Positions 46,001 to 59,200 of a stretch of 64,000 nucleotides of DNA are shown here, piece by piece. Numbering within the stretch: position 1 is the first letter of the stretch; each line of letters begins with the position of its first letter. The stretch spans positions 1,364,001 through 1,428,000 of the forward strand of contig OZ176052.1 of the NCBI GenBank assembly GCA_964247055.1, given 5' to 3'. The position numbers were made by a program, and so were the translations under genes. Under the pieces are notes generated by a model that saw only the letters and a list, made by a program, of their open reading frames with translations, had not been told where the DNA came from and searched no databases. The DNA is from Paragordius varius. Taxonomy: Eukaryota; Nematomorpha.

Positions 46001-48103
46001 TTGTTGATTCCTAAATAAAGTTATATTATAGTATTATTTTTGAAAATTTGAACTAAATTATTATAGGTGTTGACTGGTTGATGATTATATTGTTCGATAT
46101 TCTTAAATAAAGTACAATATAATTTGAAAGTTTAGAAATGTTAGAGGTCTTTGGTGTTGACTGGTTGATAATTGGAATAATGTTCGATATTCCTAATTAA
46201 AAGTATTATATAATATATTTTTTGAAATTTTACCTAAGTTATATAGGTGTTGACTGGTTGAGATTGGAATATCGAAATTCCTAACAAAAAGCATATTATG
46301 ATTTTTGAAATTTTTGACATATATTAATATTAAAGGTGTTGACTGGTCAGTTAGAATATTGTTCGATTCTAATAAAATGCGTAAAATAATATAATTTTGA
46401 AGTTTTAGAAAAGTGATTGGAATATATTGATCGATCTTAATTATTAATTTTATGATTCCACAACAAACATAAAATTATAGGTGTTGACTGGACTGTTGAA
46501 ATATTATTCGATATTCCTAATTAAGATATTATAATATAAATTTTTTAGACAAATAGGTTTAAATTTTAGGTGTTGACTGATATCATAGTATAATTTTTGA
46601 GATTTTTGACAAGTAAGTTATTTTAGGACGTAAATGGTGGATTATTGCTCGATATTCTAGATTAAAGGTATATGATAATCTAATTTGTAGATTCTTAGAC
46701 AAGTAACTTAATAATTCACGTGTTAACTGGTGGATGATTGGATTAATGTTCCATATTCCCTAATTAAAAGTAAATAATAATATAACTTTTAGATTGAACA
46801 AGTATGTTAATATATGTCTTAACTGGTTGTTGATTGGATTGTTGATTCCTAAATAAAGTTATATTATAGTATTATTTTTGAAAATTTGAACTAAGTTATA
46901 ATAAGTGTTGACTGGTTGATGATTATATTGTTCGATATTCTTAAATAAAGTATAATATATTATATTATTTGAAAGTTTAGAAATGTTAGAGGTCGTTGGT
47001 GTTGACTGGTTGATAATTGGAATAATGTTCAATATTCCTAATTAAAAGTATTATATAATATATTTTTTGAAATTTTACCTAAGTTATTATAGGTGTTGAC
47101 TGGTTGAGATTGGAATATCGAAATTCCTAACAAAAAGCATATTATGATTTTTTAAATTTTTGACAATTACAAATATTAAGGTGTTGACTGGTCGGTTGGA
47201 ATATTGTTCGATACTAAAAAAAAGCATATAATTATATAATTTTAAAGTTTTAGAAAAGTGATTGGAATATATTGATCGATCTTAATTATTAATTTTATGA
47301 TTCGTCAACAAACATAAAATTATAGGTGTTGACTGGAAGGTTGGAATATCATTCGATATTCCTAATTAAGATATTAAAATATAAATTTTTTAGACAAACA
47401 GGTTTACATTTTAGGTTTTGACTGATATCATAGTATAATTTTCGAGATTTTTGACAATTAAGTTATTTTAGCACGTAAATGGTGGATTGTTGGATTATTG
47501 CTCGATATTCTAGATTAAAGGTATATGATAACTAATTTGCAGATTCTTGGAGCAACTTAAAATTTTAGGTGTTTACTGGTGGATGATTGGATTATTGTTC
47601 GATATTCCTAATTAAAGGTACAATATAATATTTTTTTTAGATTCTTGGAAAAGCAACTTAATACTTTAGGTGTTTTGTGGATGATTGGATTATGGTTCAG
47701 AATTCCTAATTAGAGGTATATTATAATATAATTTGGACAAGTAAGTTAATATTTTATGTCTGAACTGGTTTGATTGAATTATTGTTCCATATAAAGTTAT
47801 ATATAATAATTTTTTAAATTTACAACTAAGTTATTAAAGGTGTTTACTGGTTGATTGGAATATTGTTCAATATATCATAAATAATGTATATAATATATTT
47901 TTTATAACTTTAAATAAGTAAGTTAAGATTATATTTGTTGACTGATTGGAATAATGTTCGATATATCTAAAAATATAATACTTTTTAAAAATTTTTACAA
48001 GTAAATTAGTTAAATGGTGGATAATTGGATGATTTTCGTTATCCTTAATTAAAAGTATATTATAACCTAATTTAGGATTCTTGGACGAATATGTCAATAT
48101 ATG
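43090..48103. repeat. Satellite array 1, diverged, with higher-order structure
   Basis: About fifty units of roughly 80-110 bp share GGTGTTGACTGGTTGATGAT and TGTTCGATATTCCTAATTAA. Units differ from each other but whole blocks recur. A distinctive variant with TAATATATGTCTTAACTGG appears at about 43,454, 44,394, 45,141, 45,970 and 46,808, so the higher-order period is about 750-940 bp. The small open frames inside are by-products of the repeat. Confidence 0.9.
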
Positions 48104-48354
48104 TGACTGTAAAAAATTAAAATTATGAGGACCTAACGTAAGAGTAAACGACTTTTATTTTTTTAACAGTATATTAATAGCCGTATCTTTTAACCGTGTA
48201 ATTGTTAATAGCGATGTAAATTGGTCAAACATTCAATAAAATATCCACTGTTGTTATCAATTAGGGTGGTCAAAAATAATAAATCTCTATATAAAGTGAA
48301 TATTAGGCTCTTACCCAATTTTCTTTTTAAATGATGTTACCTGTTAGATCATTA

Positions 48355-49432
48355 AACACGATACAAAAGAAATTGGACACTCTAACAACAGAATATGAAT
48401 CCCTGAATGACATGTAAAACATTTCGACGCCTTTAAAAAGCAATTAGAAATGTCCGTTAACAATTTAATGCACTAATATTTTTTTGGCTAAAAAATATAC
48501 GAGTAGGCTTCAATTAATTTTTGATTACTTAAGGTTTATTCAGGCATGATGATAAGCATTATCAGGAAACTTTTATAATGAGAGAATCATTATTGGTTAT
48601 ATGGTACTTTATTTGGTTGATGAAAAAATATAATTTAACTTCTTTTTAATTGCCTAAATACCTTAGGTACAAAATGGAATATATATTTACAATTTTTAGG
48701 CAATAATAAAACCTATATAGCCAATACTATGGCTGTTTACAGTATTTAGTATAATTGTGTCTTTTTATATTTACTAAATAATATTTTTTAGTTCGAGTGA
48801 AAACTTAGCAAACAGCGAAATCAACAAATTAACTTTGACATATTGAAAGTTTGCGTAAAGAAATCCAAGCCCTGGAATAAACTAAAAAACATTAGCAAAC
48901 TCAAGTTAACACATATGATAATTATAATTGTTTCATTCAATAATGGAGTTAAATTTAGCTTTCTTTGTTAATTAAAACCCTATTTTTTCCTCATTTTAAT
49001 ATGAAACAACCAAATGTGTACGAATTTAAATTTATTTTATTGGAGTTGCGTTAATCAGAATATCGTCATAAAAACCTACAATATATTAAACATAATATGA
49101 AAACCATGTCATATTTTACCATAAATATATTACGAACGAATATGTATTTTCAGTGGTTAAAAAATTTTAAAATATAAGAAGTTAATATGTTTATTGGCAT
49201 GCTGTAACATTAATCTATGACTATGTAAACTCTACTCTATTATCATAATGATTAGAAATTGTTTTTTCAATTTTGTTATTCATCTAAGAATGAACTTAAC
49301 ATATTAGGCAAACGTCATGAATTCTAAATACAGCAAAATGAGTAAGTCTATAAACTCCGCAATGACCTTCTCATATACTGAAATAACGGCCAAAATCAAC
49401 ATGTTAACTACGGAAATTAAACCGAAACGATA
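48355..49432 (+). pseudogene. Pseudogene copy of CIP2A exons 17-20
   Basis: It carries recognisable remains of exon 17 (GACACTCTAACAACAGAATA, 48,375 on), exon 18 (CGAGTGAAAACTTAGCAAAC, 48,795 on) fused by a deletion to the middle of exon 19 (GAAAGTTTGCGTAAAGAAAT), and exon 20 (to about 49,432). Several stops and length changes make it non-functional. The final ~70 bp of exon 20 is almost unchanged from the working gene, and the stop there is TAG instead of TGA. Confidence 0.85.
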
Positions 49433-49589
49433 GGAAATAGATTATTGAACCTATACTGTATTATATATGGTGCGATATATCTTAAATTATTAATATTTAT
49501 GTATTATTACAATATTTGGATAGTATTTAAATGATGAAATAAATATATTATGAAAAATGTACATATATATAAAACTTGAAATTGTTATA

Positions 49590-50030
49590 TAAAAATTGAG
49601 TTAGCTCTTGAATCCAAATTCTCATATCGATTTTTAGGCAATAATATTTTACTTGAGTTCACACTGTAAATCTGGCCCACTGAATTGCGACAAATATTCT
49701 CTCACTTTATCTAAATCCTATGAATTATTAATTATATGGTTAAAATTGATAATAAAAGTTTTGACCTAATATAAAGATTGTATTAGGTTAAGATAATTGA
49801 TATATTACACACTATAATGTTTAATTAAAGGTGATCAAAAAAACTTTTGGTAAAAAATCATCTCCTGAAAAAAAATAGGAAGATTACAAAATTAAAAATA
49901 CCCAAATACCGCCTTGTATATTTCCGATTTGTGTGATATTGATTGTCTTTTGTGAGAATCAAATGAACAGTAAAAGGAATTTGTTTCGAGCTACAAAATA
50001 GGGCAAATTTTAGGGTGGTAAAATTAATTA
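49590..50030 (-). pseudogene. Pseudogene copy of MRPL49 exons 4 and 3 (first)
   Basis: Minus-strand remains of exon 4 (49,590-49,730; block AAAAATTGAGTTAGCTCTTG on plus) and exon 3 (about 49,898-50,030; block TTTGTTTCGAGCTACAAAAT on plus). Short deletions break the frame in both. The intron between them is only ~170 bp against 307 bp in the working gene. Confidence 0.8.
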
Positions 50031-50225
50031 TAAATTGGTAATGTAATAATTTTGTTGATATAATTATATAATGTTTTAACATCTAAAATCATTTTATAAT
50101 GTTTCAGATATCAATTATGAACCTTTTTCTAATACAAATCTAGTCGTGTGTTACATATTTTATACTAAACAATATATAAAAAATTATCAAAAATGTAATA
50201 CATATATATAAAAAATAGAATATTT

Positions 50226-50620
50226 TGCTATATAAAAATTGAGGTACCTCTTGAAACCAAATTCCCTTAAACTCAATTTTTGGCAATATTCATTGACTTG
50301 AGTTCACACTGAGAATCCCTTCAAACATATATTGAGACACGTAATCTTTTACATCTATATCCAATTCCTAAAGATTATAATATATTGTTAAAATTTAAAT
50401 AATTAATATTATAATGTTAAAAGAAAAGACCTTTTAGTGAGGCTTATAAAAAACCATTTCTAAACCTGAGAAATATGAGATAAAAAAAGATATACCCAAA
50501 TATCGCCTTGTATTTTACTAATCTGTGTGATTTTGAAATTTTTTTGTGAGGACCTGATAGGAAGTAAAAGATATTTGTTTCGACCATAAAATAGGGTAAA
50601 TTTTTGGGTGGTGAATCTAG
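50226..50620 (-). pseudogene. Pseudogene copy of MRPL49 exons 4 and 3 (second)
   Basis: A further copy of the same exon pair about 630 bp downstream: exon 4 remains at 50,226-50,370 (TTCCCTTAAACTCAATTTTT on plus) and exon 3 remains at about 50,490-50,620 (TTTGTTTCGACCATAAAATA on plus). It differs from both the working gene and the first pseudogene copy. Confidence 0.8.
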
Positions 50621-51404
50621 TATAAATTTAAAATTAATTAATTATGTACAAATTGGTAATGCAATACTTGATATGTGCATCACATTTTAACCCCTAAAAT
50701 CCCTTTTCAATATTTCGGATATAATAATTAAGCTATTACAATGATTTTTACAATATTCATTAATAATAATTTGATTTTTAGGGTATATATTACATATTTA
50801 ATACTAAACAAACCCGATAAAATCTATTTTGTGAAATATGTCAATATATCTATTATAGTTGTTTGTTTCAGATGTTATAAAAATACCATTTGCAATTGAA
50901 ATTCTAAAGATATAAAGATTGTCTTTGATTTCAAGTTGGTCTTAAAATTTTGTTGTTCTTCAGCCTAATTTTTTTTATTTATTTTATATATAGTTATTCT
51001 AAAAATATATATTTTTATTCAAAAACCACTTTTTTTGTGTTAATGTTTTCCAATTTTAAATAATAATAAAATCGTTTTAGTTAAAAATTGTAAATATTAA
51101 CCCAAAACTTATGTATTTTTAAATTACGTGTTTATATCTTATAAATAATAAAAATAATTAATAAAAATTAATAAAAATTGATTATTGACCAGTATATAAA
51201 ATAGGTCAAAATTGATAAAATAGCTGAATGATATAGGATTTGATTGATAAAAGTTAAAACAAAACAAAATAGAAGGACCACCTTGAAATGTTCAATGACA
51301 ACCATGAGCAAATTATGACACTCTTTATTATAATTTAGCATATATACAAAATGAGAAAAAAATATTAGTCATTTCAAATGAGATCGTAAAATGTGTGTAG
51401 CAAT

Positions 51405-51880
51405 ATTACTCCATTACCTTTTGGGGTAGTTTAATATCCCAGAGCCATTGAAATCTAAATATCTTAAAAAGAATAGGTATTAAGCCAAATTTTCGTTCTT
51501 TAGTTTTTTTAGGCACATTATACAAACGTTCTCATTTCAAACTTAAGCCGCCATTTTTTTCAATAGCTAATGCTACTGGTTAATTGTTTATTATGGTTAA
51601 AATTTGTAAATAATTAACTTGAAAAAGCTTCAATCTACATTTTACCACCTAAAACTAGATATATAATATCAGTTTTCGATCGTGTTTTGGAGCTGTCCCA
51701 ATTTTGGGCTTTAGTCACAAACTGTTAAAAATATAAGGTTTTTATCTAATACATGAGAAGAATGTTTGATATTTATGTAAAATAACTTTCAAAACTGTAA
51801 TTAATTTATAAATTGAGCTCTGCGATATAAAACTACCTCAAAAAACTAGGACAAAAAAGTGAGGTAATGAAGTGTTAATA
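51405..51880. mobile_element. MITE with GAGCTCTG terminal arms
   Basis: The left arm CCATTACCTTTTGGGGTAG then TATCCCAGAGC is an inverted match to the right arm GAGCTCTGCGATATAAAAC...AGTGAGGTAATG. The interior has GCCGCCATTTTTTTC and GGAGCTGTCCCA. A right-arm fragment of the family, inverted, is at 53,880-53,930. Confidence 0.5.
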
Positions 51881-52195
51881 AAATATGTTTCTATATTTTA
51901 ATTTATTTCTATTGAGTTTGACTGAGAAAAACTACACAAATATGAATAAGTTGTGAATATAAAAAAATGAAATTTTTAAAAAATATTTTCGCAAAAAGTT
52001 GGTAAAGAAGATTATATATTTTAAGATGGTTGCAAACTTCCTCAGTCCATAATAGTAATATAACAGTTTTTTTTAATTTTAGTTAAAGGTAAAATTTGAC
52101 GTATGTACACATTACAGGCATTCATGCTTAGTAGATTGATATCATTTGTTATTACATATTCAATTATATTTAAAACAATAATAATTCTATAAATC

Positions 52196-52450
52196 AGGGG
52201 TATTAGATAACCGAGCGCCATGCTTTGGAAATCCATAGTTTGCAAAATCATAAATTATTAAAATTGATATTTTTCAAACAATTTTTATAAATAAATCTAA
52301 ATTGGCAAAAACTATAAAGAATTATTATATTGTTTTATTTTACAGGCTTATGTTTAATTGTAATTATTTTGAATGCGCATATATATTTCAAATACGACAC
52401 GCCCAATTTTCTCTAAAAATGAGACCGCAAAGCTATTGTTTTAATCCCTG
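52196..52450. mobile_element. hAT-type MITE, CAGGGGTA/TCCCTG copy
   Basis: It starts CAGGGGTATTAGATAACC and ends CTATTGTTTTAATCCCTG, with GACCGCAAAGC near the right end. The ends resemble the CAGGGGTG family at 15,216. Confidence 0.5.
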
Positions 52451-52854
52451 GTTTAAAGCATAAATGAAGATAGCTAAATTTATTTAAAGATGTAAAGTTT
52501 TATTATATAGAAATAATGAACAAATTAATAGATATAAATATGTATATATACAAAAGATAAATCTGGTATTTTTAGCTTTTATTAATATTTCTATTTACAT
52601 TGTTTGCTTCTAAGATTAATATTCAATGAGGAGTGTTAAAATTTGTGATTAAATAGCAATTTTTTGTTAAATCCATTTACTTATTCAAAAACTAATTTAT
52701 ATAAGCTTTCTGTCAAGATAATTTAATATAATATTTCAAGTAATTTTGTTAAGAGTGTTTTCATCAAAGATTCTAATTATAAATCTTATTTAATAGATTT
52801 TATGTATATATATCATATATCATTTAAAATATTTACTAATAAAAAATTACGCGG

Positions 52855-53175
52855 AGGACTATCTAGACAATCCGGGTTTTCTGTCATTTTCGCTAAAATC
52901 CATGAGTGATAAGCGAGTATTATAATTTAAATCTTCAAAAAACCTGGAAATAACTAATTTATAATACTTTATAGTCGTCTTTTGCGGTATATTCATAAAA
53001 CTTCTATTTTTGTTCATTTCTTAGAATTATCCTCATCATAAAATTTGTACGCAGGAGTATCTGGATTGAATACGAAGTTGATTCCAAATTTTTATCGTCG
53101 TATTAATACTTCTTTTTCCTCTGCAAGCAAACGATTTGAAAGCATGGATGCCTAAAAATATTTGCGAATCATATG
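52855..53175 (-). pseudogene. Pseudogene copy of MRPL49 exons 2 and 1
   Basis: Minus-strand remains of exon 1 (DTPAYKFYDEDN preserved; the start region and later part broken) and exon 2 (NTRL...MDF.END preserved). The intron between them is 24 nt, GTATTATAAATTAGTTAT followed by TTCCAG, with a normal AG end, unlike the working gene. Confidence 0.8.
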
Positions 53176-53249
53176 AGATAATAGAAAATTAGTTTTTCAA
53201 ATTTATTTTTACAATTTTATAAACATTTCATAAACTTTTTAAACACTTG

Positions 53250-53810
53250 GATACAACACATTCGTTTTAGCCCTTCGATTCGAATTGGGTAGTTAATGCT
53301 CCAAGCCTGTTTAAAATTCTTAAAAAATATGGGAGGAATTGAAACCATGGCAAAATTTTGCACTTATATAACATTAATAAACCGAAATATATAAAAAATT
53401 TTATTTAAAAATACTTAATATTACTTATTTTAAGCTAAAAATAATAGTCATCGTGATATGTGAATGGTAAAATTAAAAAATTATACAAAATAAACCGCTT
53501 ATTCTCTTTCTATCAATGTATAATTTAAACAAAAAATTAGCTTTAATATTACCCTTAAAAATAAATAAAAACGATATTTTGCAAAAATTTTGTAAAATAA
53601 AAATGGAGTCGAGGTAGTTTGACATAGAACTTTTTTTTCAAAACAAAATTTTATTTAGATATTTTGGCATATTTATATAATTTTAGGATAAATGCATAAT
53701 TTTAATTTGGGACCATTTCCAGCAGTTTTTTAAAAATCACAACTCAAATGTAGTCTGGGGTATTTGGATATCACAATTTGAATCGAAGTGTTAAAATAGG
53801 AGGTATGTGC
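53250..53810. repeat. Dispersed repeat related to the Helitron-like element at 24 kb
   Basis: It shares an ordered series of blocks with 24,030-24,470 (CGATTCGAATTGGG, ATTCTCTTTCTATCA, GATATTTTGGCATA, CACAATTTGAATCGAAGTG) but lacks the GC-rich CTAG end. It probably belongs to the same element family. Confidence 0.45.
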
Positions 53811-54299
53811 AAGTGTCTAGCCAAAGACCTAAATTGAAAAAATTCTTATATACAGTTAAGCCCGTAAAACACCATTTTTGTCCTATTTTACCTTTTGGGT
53901 CATTATATCCCAGAGCTCAATTTTCTTAATAAACCAAATTGTTTAAAAATTATTTAAACGATAATATTATTTCACAATTTTGTGACTTCTAGAGTCTAAG
54001 GAGAGCTTCATAAAACGATTTAAATGAAGATGATATTAAAATCAAAATTTTATGTTTTGGTAAATTGTTTCCTGAAAGCATCTTTAAGTAAATATTTATA
54101 TTTTCCCATATTATAGATTTATGTTAAGATACGTTTTAAGAAAATGTATAGAAAAAAGGCGAGAAAGTTTAAGACGAGGATTTTATAGTTTAACAATTAA
54201 AAAACTCTAACCAGATTTCATATCCAATATAGGAGATGATATAAGAAATTTCAAAGAACGAATTGGTTTATACACAAAATTTTACTTGATTAAAATTAA

Positions 54300-54415
54300 T
54301 TTTAAGCAATTATTTTTTAATAAATGTATCTGATTTGGCAATGAACTAGGTGTCAAAATTTTAAAACCTAATAAAAATGTGGCTCTCGAAGCCCTTTGTG
54401 TAAGACGCCCCTATC
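54300..54415. mobile_element. hAT-type MITE fragment, CGCCCCTA end
   Basis: GGCAATGAACTAGGTGTCAA and the end AAGACGCCCCTATC match the right half of the CAGGGGTG family. The remaining spacer 54,415-56,230 holds no gene that I can see and parallels 41,200-43,085. Confidence 0.4.
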
Positions 54416-56230
54416 ATAAGTAAACTAACAATTATTTTAATTTTGTTTACAATAAAGAAATACAACATCAAATTTGCTAAAATTCTGTTAAAATTAATAA
54501 TTTATTAGCATTGGTATAAATTATATTTATAATAGCTTCATAAAGGCCATATTTAGAACAATCAGTTCCAAAATAATTTAATTCTAGAATTTGATAACTA
54601 AACATTCCAATTTCGTCACGCACACGAAAATTTAGCTCATAGATATAATCGCTATCAGGGTATTAATATATTAGCCTTATTGGGATCAGAACCAGTTGAA
54701 AACCTTGAAAACCGATTTGATTTCTCCTAATTAAGGCTAATTTTCAAAACATGACACTCAGAGATAGACTAGAAAAATCGAAGAACATATAATACAAAGT
54801 TAATTTTAAATTTTTTGTCTCTTTAAATTTGTTGATAATTTTATGAGATGTTAGAAGTAATATTGGTTCAAACTGGATGTTTTTGGCCAGACTTATCATT
54901 TATATATACCAAAATCTTTTAAAAACTTATATCTTTGGACGGTAAGACTCAAAGTATTTTTATTAAAATTTATTACATTATAATTTTAATATGTGTCTTT
55001 TGAATGAATTATTTATATCTATAAAAAATTAACAATCATATTAAATCTTAATTTCAATCTGCACTCAATCTGAAATTACGTAGCATGTAATTATTTTTAT
55101 CTAAAATAACGATAAAACTATCAAATATTGGCTTAAACTTCAAAATTAAAGAAATCCAGCATATATTTCGCTTCCGTTTTTTTAAATCAATGTTGGCTTT
55201 TGCAAAAGATTTTAACGCACAGAAAACTATTTTAAAACTTCTAATGATCAAAAACTATTATATATGAATCAATCATTAATGATTTTAATGAAAGGGTGGC
55301 TTGTTTAACGACCTGATAGGTAATAATTCAAAAATTATAAATTTTGTATATAAGCTGTAAATTAAATTTCTTAACTTATTTAATTTGCAAAGGCGGTCTG
55401 AATTACAAGTCCCTAAATACTAATATCTCTAAAAGATTAAGTTATAATTAGGATATTCTACTATATATAAGTATTCATTTATTAATACATTTATAACAAT
55501 CATTTGTAATTAGAATAAGATAATTATTAACAATCATTTTTATGTTTTATAAATCACATTAACTTACTTAAATTTGTTTATGAATATTAATTCGTGAATC
55601 TCCATTGAAGAAGGATGAACTGCCTATATATATAAGGTAAATATGTAACATAATAAAGAATAACAACCATTTTAGAATTCTAGTTTAATTATATATAAAT
55701 TTTAATGTAAATATTTAGCTGTAAACTAGCGTTGTTTTGAGTTTAAATGTGAAAAATAGGCAAAAGTAAGGAAGTTTTATAAATTTTCGGATATTCTATC
55801 ATAATGAAAATGTTAACTTTTTTAATTAAAAATACATAGATCCTAGTGGAAACAATAGTTGGATGAATTTCAATAATTTTAATAAAACTAGATATTTTTG
55901 AATAAAGTCTGCTTAATAAATTTGAGAGACATTTTATATGGAAAATAATACTTTTCATCAGTTTTTAATAAGTGCTTTTAAGAGTGAGTCCGTGTTCTCT
56001 AACAATAAGGGTGGAATCACAAATTCTTACCATATACTAAATAAATATAAGAAATAATATTCATAAAATATTTTATAAAAAAACTATATAATTTAAATGG
56101 AATTAACATGATTGGTAATATTAAAAAAGGGCTAGAGTTTGAAATGATAGGAACAACAAAATGAATATAATAAAAAATAAAATATATTTTTTTTTTAATT
56201 TTCGGTACGTGTTGAAATTGATGAGGGTTA

Positions 56231-59200
56231 ACCGAGTAATTATTTTGGATGGCTCATAATACTAAATTATTATTATAAGTAATATTTTTAGATCCACGGA
56301 CAGATAAGTTAATATTTTAGGTGTTTGGCGGGTGATTGGAATATTGTTCGATATTCCTAATTAAAAGTATTTTAAATGTAATTTTTAGATTCTTGGACAA
56401 GTAAGTTAATATTTTAGGTATTTGGTGGGTGATTGGAATAATGTTCGATATTCCTAATTAAAAGTATTTTAAATGTAATTTTTAGATTCTTGGACAAGTA
56501 AGTTAATATTTTAGGTGTTTGGTGGGTGATTGGATTAATGTTCGATATTCCTAATTAAAAGTATTTTATAATGTAATTTTTAAATTCTTGGATTGTAAGT
56601 TAATATTTTAGGTATTTGGTGGGTGATTGGATTAATGTTCGATATTCCTAATTAAAAGTATCTGTATAATGTAATTTTTAGATTCTAGGACAAGTAAGTT
56701 AATATTTTAGGTATTTGGTGGCTGATTTGATTAATGTTCGATATTCCTAATTAAAAGTATATAATAATATAAATATTAGATTCTTGGACAAGTAAGTTAA
56801 TATTTTAGGTATTTGGTGGGTGATTGGATTAATGTTTGATATTCCTAATTAAAAGTATTTTTATAATGTAATTTTTAGATTCTTGGATTGTAAGTTAATA
56901 TTTTAGGTATTTGGTGGGTGATTGGATTAATGGTCGATATTCCTAATTAAAAGTATTTTTATAATGTAAACTTTAGATTTTAGGACAAGTAAGTTAATAT
57001 TTTCGGTATTTGGTGGGTGATTGGATTAATGTTCGATATTCCTAATTAAAAGTATTTTTATAATGTAATTGTTAGATTCTTGGACAAGTAAGTTAATATT
57101 TTCGGTATTTGGTGGGTGATTGGATTAATGTTCGATATTCCTAATTAAAAGTATTTTTATAATGTAATTGTTAGATTCTTGGACAAGTAAGTTAATATTT
57201 TCGGTATTTGGTGGGTGATTGGATTAATGTTCGATATTCCTAATTAAAAGTATTTTTATAATATAAACTTTAGATTTTAGGACAAGTAAGTTAATATTTT
57301 CGGTATTTGGTGGGTGATTGGATTAATGTTCGATATTCCTAATTAAAAGTATTTTTATAATGTAATTGTTAGATTCTTGGACAAGTAAGTTAATATTTTC
57401 GGTATTTGGTGGGTGATTGGATTAATGTTCGATATTCCTAATTAAAAGTATTTTTATAATGTAAACTTTAGATTCTAGGACAAGTAAGTTAATATTTTAG
57501 TTGGTGGCTGATTGGATTAATGTTCGATATTCCTAATTAAAAGTATTTTTATAATGTAAATATTAGATTCTAGGACAAGTAAGTTTATATTTTAGGTATT
57601 TGGTGGGTGATTGGATTAATGTTCGATATTCCTAATTAAAAGTATTTTTATAATGTAAACTTTAGATTCTAGGACAAGTGTTAATATTTTAGGTATTTGG
57701 TGGGTGATTGGATTAATGTTCGATATTCCTAATTAAAAGTATTTTTATAATGTAATTGTTAGATTCTTGGACAAGTAAGTTAATATTTTAGGTATTTGGT
57801 GGGTGATTGGATTAATGTTCGATATTCCTAATTAAAAGTATCTGTATAATATAATTTTTAGATTCTTGGACAAGTAAGTTATTATTTTAGGTATTTGGTG
57901 GGTGATTGGATTAATATTCGATATTCCTAATTAAAAGTATTTTTATAATGTAATTTTTAGATTCTTGGATTGTAAGTTAATATTTTAGGTATTTGGTGGG
58001 TGATTGGATTAATGTTCGATATTCCTAATTAAAAGTATCTGTATAATGTAATTTTTAGATTCTAGGACAAGTAAGTTAATATTTTAGGTATTTGGTGGCT
58101 GATTTGATTAATGTTCGATATTCCTAATTAAAAGTATATAATAATATAATTTTTAGATTCTTGGACAAGTAAGTTAATATTTTAGGTATTTGGTGGGTGA
58201 TTGGATTAATGTTTATTATTCCTAATTAAAAGTATTTTTATAATGTAATTTTTAGATTCTTGGATTGTAAGTTAATATTTTAGGTATTTGGTGGGTGATT
58301 GGATTAATGTTCGATATTCCTAATTAAAAGTATTTTTATAATGTAAACTTTAGATTCTAGGACAAGTAAGTTAATATTTTAAGCATTTGGTGGGTGATTG
58401 GATTAATGTTCGATATTCCTAATTAAAAGTATTTTTATAATGTATTTGTTAGATTCTTAGACAAGTAAGTTAATATTTTAGGTATTTGGTGGGTGATTGG
58501 ATTAATGTTCGATATTCCTAATTAAAAGTATCTGTATAATGTAATTTTTAGATTCTTGGACAAGTAAGTTATTATTTTAGGTATTTGGTGGGTGATTGGA
58601 TTAATGTTCGATATTCCTAATTAAAGTATTTTTATAATGTAATTTTTAGATTCTTGGATTGTAAGTTAATATTTTAGGTATTTGGTGGGTGATTGGATTA
58701 ATGTTCGATATTCCTAATTAAAAGTATCTGTATAATGTAATTTTTAGATTCTAGGACAAGTAAGTTAATATTTTAGATATTTGGTGGCTGATTTGATTAA
58801 TGTTCGATATTCCTAATTAAAAGTATATAATAATATAATTTTTAGATTCTTGGACAAGTAAGTTAATATTTTAGGTATTTGGTGGGTGATTGGATTAATG
58901 TTCGATATTCCTAATTAAAAGTATTTTTATAATGTAATTTTTAGATTCTTGGATTGTAAGTTAATATTTTAGGTATTTGGTGGGTGATTGGATTAATGTT
59001 CGATATTCCTAATTAAAAGTATCTGTATAATGTAATTTTTAGATTCTAGGACAAGTAAGTTAATATTTTAGGTATTTGGTGGCTGATTGGATTAATGTTC
59101 GATATTCCTAATTAAAAGTATCTGTATAATATAATTTTTAGATTCTTGGACAAGTAAGTTAATGTTTTAGTTGGTGGCTGATTGGATTAATGTTCGATAT

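Larger units (their letters stand above)
48104..56230. repeat. Decayed second copy of the 35.2-43.1 kb segment
   Basis: The order of landmarks is the same in both segments: MITE left end (35,239 / 48,104), CIP2A last exons (36,499 / 49,432), MRPL49 exons 4-3 (36,685 / 49,590), MRPL49 exons 2-1 (39,050 / 52,855), the spacer block CTCATAGA...GGGTATTAATATATTAG (41,390 / 54,635) and the start of a satellite array (43,090 / 56,230). The offset rises from about 12.9 to 13.4 kb through indels. Small deletions are frequent in this copy. Confidence 0.85.

Noticed and set aside
43635-48097. Several open frames of 76-139 codons in satellite array 1
   Set aside because: They consist only of the translated satellite unit (recurrent QPVNTYNNLG-like strings) and carry no coding signature.
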